Source: Prosapia bicincta (lineage: Eukaryota; Arthropoda; Insecta; Hemiptera; Cercopidae). From it: a DNA stretch of 64,000 nt. The stretch covers positions 172,484,386 through 172,548,385 of the forward strand of contig JBAIZL010000005.1 of the NCBI GenBank assembly GCA_036971475.1, written 5' to 3'. Below are positions 28,706 through 64,000 of the stretch, piece by piece; position 1 is the first letter of the stretch; each line of letters opens with the position of its first letter. Made by a program: the position numbers and the translations under genes. The notes under the pieces were generated by a model. The model worked only from the letters and a program-made list of their open reading frames with translations. It was not told the DNA's origin and did no database searches.

Positions 28706-29032
28706 TCATGTTGTGTTTGTATTTAGGTTATTAGGTTTATTTTTAAGGCGGTTGTATAATTTTTCAATCATTGTTGTGTTGTATCCGTTATTTTGTGCTA
28801 TATATTTTATGGTGTTTAACTCCTGGTAGTGTTCTTCTTTGTCTAATGGTGTTTTAAGCAGGCGATATATCATGGGGTTGTAAGCGGCTAGTTTATGTTG
28901 GTGTGGGTGGTTTGAGGAGCTGTGTATGGTCGTATTGGTACTAGTGGGTTTTCGGTATAGGTTGAATTTATGTGTTTGTTTGTCTGTACGTTTTATTGTT
29001 AGGTCTAGGAAGTTGAGAGAGTTTTGTTTCAA
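28706..29032 (-). pseudogene. PLE reverse transcriptase thumb/connector fragment
   Basis: 108 open residues with LNFLDLTIKR, FNLYRKPT, HPHQHKLAAYNPMIYRLL and YIAQNNGYN, all typical of the region between RT and endonuclease in Penelope proteins. Stops interrupt both ends. Confidence 0.75.
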
Positions 29033-30178
29033 TGGTGTGTGTTAATTTTGGGTCTATGGAATTAAGGTGTTTTAAAAATATGTGTGATCGGCGTGTGTTA
29101 CCTTTATATAATGTTATGATGTCATAGACGTATCTGTACCAGTAAATTATGTTGTCTGAGTATTTACTGTTGTGTAAAACGTGGTTTTGTTCAATATGAT
29201 GTATGAATATTTCTGCTAAGATGCTAGCTATGGGGAACCCGTATCAGCTATGGGGTAGGATATCTTTTTGGTTGTAGAATGTATTATTGTAGGTGAAGTA
29301 ATTTTGAGATGTGATTAATTTTGTAAGGAAGATGATTTCATCAATGTGTTCGTCAAGGGATGTTGGTAAAAAGATTTGATATATCGAAAGAGACTAAAGT
29401 GGAATTGTGTGGGATATTTACGTTTTTTATTTTATCTATTAGATTTAGGCTATTTTTATGCTATAATGATTATTAAATTTTATATGATTTCGGATAGTTT
29501 TATCGAGGAATTTGGCTAGAAAATGAGAAGGGGCGCTTGTGTGGTTGATTAGTGGACGTATTGGGATGTCTGTTTTGTGAACTTTTTACAAAGCGTTTAG
29601 TTTAGGAATTATTGGTTTTATTTGTTTTAGGTGCTTTTTGGTGTAGTGTGGGATTATAAATTTTGTTTTGTTGATTGCTTCTTTGATTTGAGCGTTGTAT
29701 TTTGTTGTTGAGTCTTCTTTTAGTGTAGTGATGTTGTTCTTTTGGATGAAGTTGTCTACTTTTTTTGTTGAGGTCGTTATTGTTAATAATTACCGTTAAT
29801 GTTGCCTTTATCAGCTTTGGTTATGGTTAAATTTTGTTTTTTTAATTTTGTTTTTGATGGATTTGGCTACTTTTAATTCTTGGGTGTTTGTTTTGGGGGG
29901 TTTAATTTGGGTTATTTTGTGTTTTATTTGGTGTCTGATTGCATCTTGTTCTTCTACTGGTGTGTTGTGTTGAATTGTGTTTTCCAGATCTAATATTAGA
30001 GTTTTGGTGAAATTTTGTTGGCTGTATTTGGGAGTGATGATGTGTTTTAAGCCTTTATCTAATAGTTTTAATTCATCAACTGAAAATATTGTGTTGGTGA
30101 GGTTTACAGTTCTGGGGTGAAAACCGTGTGTTGTATTAGTAACCTGTGTTGGGTGTTGGGCGTTTTTGAGGTTATTAT

Positions 30179-30523
30179 TTAATTTAATTTAATTTTATTT
30201 TTTGTGTCTGTAATTAGTGTGTTGCTGAAATTTGCTACTTCTTGAAGTTCGATGTAGTGTAGTTCCGTTGTAAGCTGTTGGTATAAGTGATGAGCGATTT
30301 TGTAGAGATCGTTTTTTTGTTTGTATAAATGTTTTATGGTGTTTTTAATGTAGCGTGTTTGAGTATGGTTTGTGGTTTTTGTGGCAGCTAGGTTATTTTT
30401 GTTTTTAATGTGTATTTTGGCGTATTTAGGTGTGATTTTATATTTTAGGCACTGTATATTGAAGGAATAAGTAATATTATAATGCCTATAAGTAAGTGCT
30501 ACTATATGCAAGTTTGTAAACAT
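30179..30523 (-). pseudogene. PLE N-terminal fragment
   Basis: 114 open residues, Lys/Tyr/His/Leu-rich and helical (HLYKQKNDLYKIAHHLYQQL). Position and composition fit the N-terminal segment that precedes the RT of Penelope proteins. The first residues run into the terminal inverted repeat, so the native start is probably further in. Confidence 0.55.
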
Positions 30524-30574
30524 TTACAAGTATATAGTGAAAACTAGTAGCTCACGTGAAGATGGAATCAACAT

Positions 30575-31800
30575 ATATAAGTTATTACTTGTAGCATTGA
30601 AATATTTCTCCTTTTTTATTATTTCATTTCGAATAAAATAATTATTTAGTTACTTAATACTTCACATATGGTTTTCAATAAACAATTATGAGTTCTGTGT
30701 CTTCTAAACTCTGAGAAAGGGATCAGTTTTAGTGTTTTGATCTGTCATACCTGATAAAAACTTTTCTTGATTAAAATTAGTTTAAGCTAGTATTGGGCAA
30801 CTGTTATTGTTAAACACCAATAATATTATTTCCACATTAAGAGTGATGGATTAAATACACATTTTATGTATTCTATATGGAATGTTTTAAAAAAATTGTG
30901 CAACACTTCAAATTTAAAACAACTTTCTTAGGAATGTTATGTAAAGATCCAATGGTTTTACTGTCAATACAAAGGAAAATGTTTTATACTAACATGATTT
31001 TATTTTGTAAGATACAAAATATTACAAAGATTTGTATTGCTGATAAGTCAGAGATTGAGGTAGCAATATGAAATATTCAATGGCTTTCGATCTTTAAAAA
31101 TATCCATACTAACACTTCATTAAAAATTTATATAATTTCAAAATATGGGCAGTTAAATAAAAAAACAATTTTTAAAATTCAAGTATAATAAATTGTATGT
31201 ATAGGCTCCTAGTAGCTACTAGCATCACCTATTTGTACTGGATAGGCACCTAGTTGTATAAAATAGCATTACCTATTTATAATATCAAATGCCCATAAAA
31301 AATTAATTTTTTAGTGTTACAACATCTGCCATCCACAAAAAATACATTTAATTTTATAATGTAACAGGTTACAGTATAAGACACTAACTATCTTTTTGAA
31401 TGTACAGTATTACTTTTTGTACAATTTGAAAAAAATCTATTATGACGAAATTTTAATAACGCCCTAATTTAAAATGTTAGTATTTTGTAAAACTGTTTAT
31501 ACCAGATTCTATATCAGTTTCTTTGCATTTCTTAATATTAATTTCTATGTTATTTTGAATAATTGTATTTCTTTAGTTTTTAACTTTTCATTCTTAAAGT
31601 CTTTTTGTTAACAAGTGTTTTAATAAATTCATGTTCCAAACAGTAAAATTGGTCTAAAGAGAATACCGCAGTACCCAACACTATATCCTGTTTCAGTTTC
31701 TGTACTTGAGTTTCAAGAATGATGACCACTTGGTAATCACCGCCAAGAGAGTTACATTTCCAAGTTCAAACTACAAGTGGTTAGTTACTCTGGAGAAAAT
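30575..31800. other. AT-rich DNA, no feature seen
   Basis: No coding similarity; the frame at 30877-31071 has no recognisable motif. Confidence 0.45.
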
Positions 31801-32429
31801 TAATATAGAGAATCAGGAAAAATGTTCAATGTTGATGAAAATTTATAGCATTAAATTTTAATTAAGTTATAGTTAAAAGTCATAGAATCGATAAGGATAT
31901 TATAGAAAAAGGCTGCAATGTCTAGAGCTATAAAATGAAGTTCTAGGGGACATTTGTAAAGCAAACGAATTTTCCGTTCAAACAAAGACACAACGGCTAC
32001 AATTTGAAAAAGAAAAATTGACTCAAGTTTAAAAATTCCTAAATCAGTTGAAAACAAATTGAGCAGTTGTAAGCATACATTTTATTGCTCGGCATTACAG
32101 TGATTCAGCAGTTACGTAAAAATCATCATCTACTACCTGAAAAGTACTAAGAGTAACTGCTTATGCTTCAGTGTCATGTGTTCAATTTACGACAGACGAA
32201 GAATTTCTGCAGGATTACTGAGCAATAGGAAATGCTTTTTTCTAACTCCTAGGAAAACTACAATCAACAAAACCGGCAAAACGATAAAGTTCAAACAGCA
32301 CAAGTAGAAAAACAACACAGTAAATGTTGAGCAACACTGCTAAAAGAAATGTTACGCTCTGAGATTCAATTAAGAATACAGGGAAAATCGTGACTGAATA
32401 AAGACTTGCACAAGGACTGGCTAAGAACA

Positions 32430-32650
32430 TATGGCTTTTTTGTCTTGTTGATCTGTTACCTCAATCATCCATGTTAGTGATTGACAGATTCCGAGGTCAT
32501 TTGACAAAGTGGAAAAGAAGTCTGACAAAGTTGGGATACATGGTGAAATGATAACCATAGATGTCTTTATCCTTGAAGATTCACTTGTACTCCTTCTTTT
32601 GTGAATGGCGGTGCCATTCTGTGGATATACCTAAAAGAAGGTATTAATTT
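32430..32650 (+). pseudogene. pogo/Tigger-class transposase fragment (DDE core)
   Basis: The plus-strand reading SSMLVIDRFRGHLTKWKRSLTKLGY, followed after a stop by IDVFILEDSL, matches the pogo-family block of the form LLxDxFRGHLTxxVxxxLxKL ... PLDVxINKPFKxxL. The first catalytic Asp is present; the rest is broken. The flanks 31800-32430 may be the N-terminal part, too decayed to read. Confidence 0.55.
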
Positions 32651-32817
32651 GATTACATTTTCAAATCGATTATGAGTGACTAGAATTTAATCCTAGGTGA
32701 TGGTATATGGTACTCAAGAGTTTAAAATACAATGGACAGAACTGAAGACATTGTAGTGACACGTGCACCATGTATTAGCCAAATTAGCAGTGATGATTGC
32801 TACAACTATTTTAATCA

Positions 32818-32870
32818 TTGAATTTTACAGTTCGTTACGTTCGGTGAATCTTATTAATCATTTTATTATT
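32818..32870 (-). mobile_element. PLE 3'-end fragment, 51.7-kb family
   Basis: TTGAATTTTACAGTTCGTTACG and GGTGAATCTTATTAATC match the start of the 51.7-kb copy. Confidence 0.6.
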
Positions 32871-32899
32871 AATATCTTAATTATATTCTTATTAATAAA

Positions 32900-34138
32900 A
32901 TATTAATATTTTAATCATGTTTGTCAGAAATAAATACCATGTCATAAGGGTATGTACTTGAATGATAACTTTTTATAATGGTAAAGTGTTCTAAGCTAAA
33001 GAGTATTTACAGTTATTAAAACACTAGAGTATAAGACTCAAAACATAAACAGTGCCCTTTTTTTACTCTTAGAATAAAAATTGCAGCCATTAAATGCTTA
33101 AAAATGCTAATTTATTTTCCAAAGTTACCATTAATTTTGTCTTTTCGCTGTTTAGGAAATTATTATTTAAGTAAGTATAACACACTAAAAGCACACTTCT
33201 ATTTCAATTTCCAAATATTCTTAAAAGGACAACATTCCGCATATTTCTAAATGACGATAATGATGTGTTACAAAAGCTACTTTCTTTCTGTAACAAATAT
33301 CAATATATGGTTTCCATCTAATAAAGATGTCACTTAAAAGATTTAAAATAACATAATGGTATATATTTCTAAAGTTTATATATTCCTTCATATTTAACTA
33401 TAGATGACCTCTATTTCATACATGTAACTGAGATTGTCTCACAACCAAATTCAATTTTACATTAGGGTAAATTTGTCTGTAAATTTACGTATGCATAAAA
33501 CATTTATAAATATTGCAATAGCTTTTGCATTTTGAATAGACAAAAGGAAAGAAATGGGTTATTTATAACATTGGAAAAAATTATCACAAAGAACAATATA
33601 ATATATCAAACAATAGACTATTATGTTTGTGTTATTCACATTTAGTCCATAAGGGTTAAAAAAAGTCAAGTAAAATGATGAAGTTAGGAAACAATGACAA
33701 TGATGAAGTTTAAATTCTCCTGTAACAATCTTTAAAAAAAAACAAAGAATGATAGTCACTTTCAATGCACGAGTAAATAAATGTAATTTATAGCTTTTAA
33801 ATTTATGAATTATCTTTACAAAAGTATACAAAGTATTTCTACTTTGAACTGAGCTGATAAATTTTGTTCTTTTAAAAGTACAACAATATTTATAAAATTT
33901 AGTAAAATACTTATAATACATGAGGATCACTGTTTTCTTGTGTAATAGATATTTGTTGAAAGTAAATATATTGAATAATTGGTATTGATATTATGATTAA
34001 TTGTACATATAAATTTCAAAATACATTTTTGATAAATGATAATCATTGTTACTAAAGAATAATCTGATTCAAGGATTGCAGATGTTGTAATTCTCACCAT
34101 GTATAATAATAAAGCAAATAAATAAAGAGAAATTTGTG
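32900..34138 (-). other. ken 3' untranslated region and flank
   Basis: AT-rich sequence following the ken stop codon on the minus strand. No further coding similarity is seen; the 123- and 71-residue minus-strand frames here are low-complexity Phe/Ile/Tyr-rich runs without recognisable domains. The first AATAAA I find in sense orientation (TTTATT on the plus strand) is at 33111-33116, about 1 kb past the stop, so the 3' UTR could be about 1 kb. The true cleavage site is not determined. Confidence 0.4.
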
Positions 34139-60133
<25,995 letters not shown>

Positions 60134-60140
60134 GCTTTGT

Positions 60141-61575
60141 CTGCAACACACAACAGCACTAAATGTACTATATGCTACTGTAAAAGGCAGTCTAAATCTT
60201 GAGATTTTCCAATAGAATCTAACATTACTAACCCTTTATGGTGAAATTTCGAACTCTTCAGGGAAGATAGTTCATTTCGAACTTTTTTAATCACTCGGTA
60301 AATTTTAGCTTTTACCTCAGATACACAGGAAATGTTACCTAACTTAATTTAACTTAAGCTAACTTAATTAATAAATAATTAACAACGTAACCTTGGTAAT
60401 TATCAGCTAACTTTAAGTTTACAAAATTTTCAAACAAAATTAAAATTTAATGGTACTAGCACCAAGTTTTATTATTTTTAATGTGCTCCTTCCTGAAGAC
60501 TTCCTACAATATCAGATGTAACCTGAATGACGTCAGAATAAATCGATTAATATCGATTTTGTTTATTGTCTAATTCTCAAATAATATGGTACTGGTTACA
60601 CACAAAACTTGTAGTAAATTATTCTTGTTTAGGTTTAAAAGATTCTTGTATTTTAAATATATTAATTTTATTAAATACAAAACAAGACTATAATTTCAGT
60701 GCCGTCGATAACATGTCAGGTGCGCCTGACGTCGAAAGTAATACAACCAGCATTAAGGTGTGTCACGTGGTCACCCAGCAGAAGGGGAATTACTCTCAAT
60801 TTAAACCAGATGCAGGGACGCACCAAGGGGTTGTCCATTGTGATGGTTATTTCTGACTCCCAGATTTCCCCGTGGACAACCCACAAAATTCAACCCTGAT
60901 CAGATGCAATATTTTTTAAGATTTCCCAAGCAGGAGGTTTGTTTATATATTCTTACCATTATTGTGCCATACAACAATGGAACAAAACTCGCTGCGATGT
61001 ACTGAATAAGTTTTCTTAAAAACTGAAAAGTTTCTAACATAAACAGCCACTTTCAGTTTTGTTTTTGTCGTAATACTGTGGAATTATTACCAAATCGTTT
61101 CATTTCAATGGATAACAAATTATTTTAAAACAATACACTCAATACAATAATTTTCAATTACATTCAACCACTTCATATTAATTAAATTTTATTTTTTAAA
61201 AACAAATGGAAGTTTTAAAAATATTTTTACTTTTCTTGGAGACTTTTTTTTTTTAATTACCCATTTTGACTACTTTCTTGGAAAATCGTAGAAAAAGATA
61301 TTCCTTTCATTTAAAAAAAAAAACGTTTGTAGAAGTTTGTAAACATACAAAGTATAACACTTTATCCCCTCTCACTTTCCTCTCAGTTTGATTTTGGATT
61401 TTATGTTCTACCAAATATGCTAAGACAAAAGTATTTAAAATTATTTTAAAAATATGCTTGCTTTCCGTGACCACAATTTTACATCAATTAGATCAAAATA
61501 TTTTACAACTTGTTTAAAATACTCTTTAAATTTTATATTACGCACTATACATTGGCATACGCTCTCTCTATCTCT

Positions 61576-61578
<3 letters not shown>
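60141..61578. other. DNA upstream of ken coding exon 1, probably 5' intron
   Basis: The acceptor at 60141-60143 implies that this is intron. No leader exon could be fixed. 60700-60900 is GC-richer with an inverted pair GGGGTTGTCCA / TGGACAACCC (about 60828 and 60873), probably transposon debris. Confidence 0.4.

Positions 61579-61648
<70 letters not shown>
61579..61648. repeat. (TA)n microsatellite
   Basis: About 35 TA units. Confidence 0.97.
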
Positions 61649-61652
<4 letters not shown>

Positions 61653-63232
61653 CAATCAATGCTCTCTTGAAAATAATAAATGATTTACTCACGAAATTCG
61701 TGCAAATACATAAATATTGATAAACATAAGCGTACGCAAGAAAGCAACGTACAAATGTAATTTATCCTTAACAAATAATTTTTTTTAAATGAACTTTTGT
61801 TGAATACTTAAAATAAATTTTAAAATTAGAATTAAATGAAAAATAATTAAAATAAACAACAAAACTAAAATTACTGTCCTTAAAGTGTATTGCACGCATA
61901 TACAACCGTAAAACTACAAATATTCTTGGATTAGTTCAAATTTTATGGAAACTCAGACTGAAAGACATTCAAAATAATCATGACTTTAAGAAAATCAATA
62001 AACTGTGAATAAAATACAAATACTGTATTATACATAGAAACAGAGCAAAATGCAAGAACAGAGTTTGTATTGTTTTAGTGTTTTATTTGTTTTTAAAGCC
62101 TCACAAGTTAGATTTAAAAACAAATTATCTTATACGTAATGTTTTGTAAAAAAAGATTTTTGTGTAACTAAAAATTAAAATACTCATATATTACGCTACG
62201 AGTTAATTTAAAATTAGGGTAAAATAAATTTGTATTTGGAAAAAACTGTAACTTTAACTAAGGCAAACTAAAACTAAACCAAGAGTAAAAGCCAAAGTGA
62301 TAAAAGTTGAAACTCATAGATATAGAAATATATAGTAACCATGAAAAATAGTCAATTTCTAAAAAATAAATACATTAAACAAATGATGACCTACAACTTG
62401 TATATAACTATAAATAACTAGGTACAACTGATGTTTGTAGACGAGTACTATATGCAATGACTAAAGATTTGTGTTTATCTGAAACGATTAATAAATAAAA
62501 GTAATAAATGAAAAATATTTATAAACAAATATAAAACTAGTAATTAAAAATCATAAACGTATAATAAAAACTAAAAATATATAACAAAAAGAACACATAT
62601 GCAACATCATGAAACATAAACACTGGTGTATTATTATAAACAGACAGATTTAAAACTATTTATAAAATACTTTAATTATAAAAAGGAAATTGGCTTCAAA
62701 ATCAAACTTGAAACATTACGCACCTACAACCACGATTCATTAATTTAGAAATTTCGTTTTTAAAACTACTAGAAACTCTAGTTTATATAGTTCCAAATTT
62801 TAAGATTTTACAGAATTTTCAATTTGTATAACAAGTGATAAATAGTTTTTTTTTTATTTCAGAAAATATATTTACAATGACAATAGTTTTTATTTTAGGT
62901 AAATGACAGATCACAGACCGAATCATGATTTTACAAATACTCTATGTATTTTTTTTTCTATATTAAATTATTATTGTAATAGTCAAACACTATTCCGAAC
63001 CACTTTAATATTAAATTTTGTTAGTATCTTATTTAGTTGTATTTATGTAAAAGGCATGTTGGGCACGGGTATTTGCGTTATTGACAGTAGCTCCAAATTT
63101 CGACTTTTTATCTGAGAATAAACAAAATCTACACACTATAAACTGTTATCTTTATAACTGCAAACATAATTTGAATATGGGAATTTAAAAAAGGATATTC
63201 GCATTCGGCACAAAGGTATTACTAGTATCAGT
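61649..63232. other. AT-rich DNA, no feature seen
   Basis: No coding similarity, repeat or RNA gene recognised. Confidence 0.5.
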
Positions 63233-64000
63233 ATCTTATCTCTTTGCTGGATACTTATAGTCTTACAGATGTCTTGTCTTCTTGTTGGATACCTTATTGT
63301 CTCATTGGTTACTATATCAAATCAATGGTTACCTTATCATCTCATTATATACTCTACTACCTCATTGAATACCTTATAGTCTCACTGAATATCTTACTAT
63401 CACTAGATACCTTATTTTCACGCTGGATACCTTATTGCGTCAATGTTACTTTATCGTATCACTGAATATCTCATTGTACCACAAGATACCTTATCGTCTA
63501 AATGAAAGCTTAACTGTTTCGCGGAATACCATATCATCTCACTGGAATCCTAATTTTTACACTGGATGCCTTATAGCGTCACTGTTACATTATTGTCTCA
63601 CTGAATACCTTATAGTCCCGTCGGATACATCGTTGTATCTCAAGGCACCTATAGTCTTACTGGATATCTTACTATCTCACTGGATATTTTATTTTCACAA
63701 TGGGTACCTCAAAGCGTCACTGTTACATTATCGTCTCACTGAATACCTTATAGTCCCGTCGGATACATCGTTGTATCTCAAAGCACCTATAGTCTTACTG
63801 GATATCTTACTATCTCACTGGATATCTTATTTTCACAATGGGTACCTCATAGCGTCACTGTTACATTATAGTCTCACTGAATACCTTATAGTCCCGTCGA
63901 ATACATCGTTGTATCTCAAGGCACCTATAGTCTTACTGGATATCTTACTATCTGACTGGATATCTTATTTTCACAATGGGTACCTCATAGCGTCACTGTT
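63233..64000. repeat. Satellite with 19-20-bp subunits and a 138-bp higher-order unit, continuing past the right edge
   Basis: Subunits resemble CTCACTGGATACCTTATAGT. From about 63,576 a larger unit repeats with exact spacing: GCGTCACTGTTACAT recurs at 63576, 63714 and 63852, and GCGTCACTGTT at 63990, always 138 bases apart (seven subunits). The left part is degenerate, the right part homogeneous. The 73-residue frame at 63244-63465 is an artefact. Confidence 0.93.

Larger units (their letters stand above)
28058..30572 (-). mobile_element. Penelope-like retroelement, nearly full length, decayed
   Basis: Bounded by inverted repeats of about 43 bp: TGTAAATGTTTACAACCTTG with TAGTAGCACTTACTTAT at the left, and its complement at 30486-30530. 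Minus-strand coding order: N-terminal helical region (30179-30523); reverse transcriptase with IYWYRYVYDIITLYKG (29101-29158); thumb-like region LNFLDLTI with SSNHPHQHKLAAYNPMI (28706-29032); then the GIY-YIG endonuclease GVYKLTCSSCPSFYIGQTGR (about 28478-28540). RT plus C-terminal GIY-YIG is the defining architecture of Penelope elements. Many stops, and the catalytic YVDD box reads YVYD. Confidence 0.9.

Noticed and set aside
63233..64000. Regular short repeats resembling a CRISPR array
   Set aside because: No unique spacers between repeats and eukaryotic context; it is a tandem satellite.

Overview
The window is animal nuclear DNA, almost certainly from an insect. It is very AT-rich, full of long (CA)n and (TA)n microsatellites, and dominated by introns, decayed transposons and hairpin-forming repeats. 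A 30-bp minisatellite near 3.7 kb is built from CCTAA units, the TTAGG-type arthropod telomere word. The only protein-coding gene I can reconstruct is the insect BTB/zinc-finger repressor Ken (ken and barbie). Introns of 6.5 to 9.5 kb suggest a large genome; I cannot name the species.

ken lies on the minus strand and covers the right half of the window. Four coding exons join in frame: 60133-59825 (BTB), 50363-49911, 43408-42781 and 34512-34139 (three C2H2 fingers and stop). The splice sites are consistent and the 587-residue product is close to fly Ken in length. A splice acceptor just upstream of the start codon means the promoter and 5' leader exon(s) lie further right, perhaps outside the window. 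A second, weaker gene signal is a TATA box, an E-box and a GT donor on the minus strand near 3.0-3.1 kb, which may be the promoter of a neighbour running off the left edge.

Mobile elements by region. 4-7 kb: CA arrays, a 949-bp tandem duplication and a Penelope-like (PLE) 3' end. 8.8-10.2 kb: a 64-bp dimeric minisatellite. 13.3-13.9 kb: a purine-rich irregular repeat. 14.4-16.9 kb: PLE-derived foldbacks and a PLE 3' end. 19.2-20.2 kb: a 920-bp piggyBac-like element flanked by TTAA. 22.9-24.2 kb: a Tigger/pogo fossil inside a polypurine tract. 28.0-30.6 kb: a nearly full-length but decayed PLE. 32.4-34.9 kb: pogo transposase fragments. Inside the ken introns: a hAT-like element (37.3-37.9 kb), a LINE RNase H fossil (43.6-44.3 kb), two long foldbacks (44.3-44.7 and 47.3-47.6 kb), a PLE copy (51.7-53.0 kb), and a young gag-only LTR retrotransposon (54179-58603) with 901-bp LTRs. 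63.2-64.0 kb: a 138-bp higher-order satellite running off the right edge.

The most interesting recurrent signal is a hammerhead-ribozyme-like box (CTGANGA, a short stem, then GAAAC or GAAAA). It occurs in PLE ends and in both arms of two foldbacks, where the arms differ mainly in the predicted loop rather than the stem. Hammerhead ribozymes are known from Penelope-like elements; their activity and arrangement here are inference.
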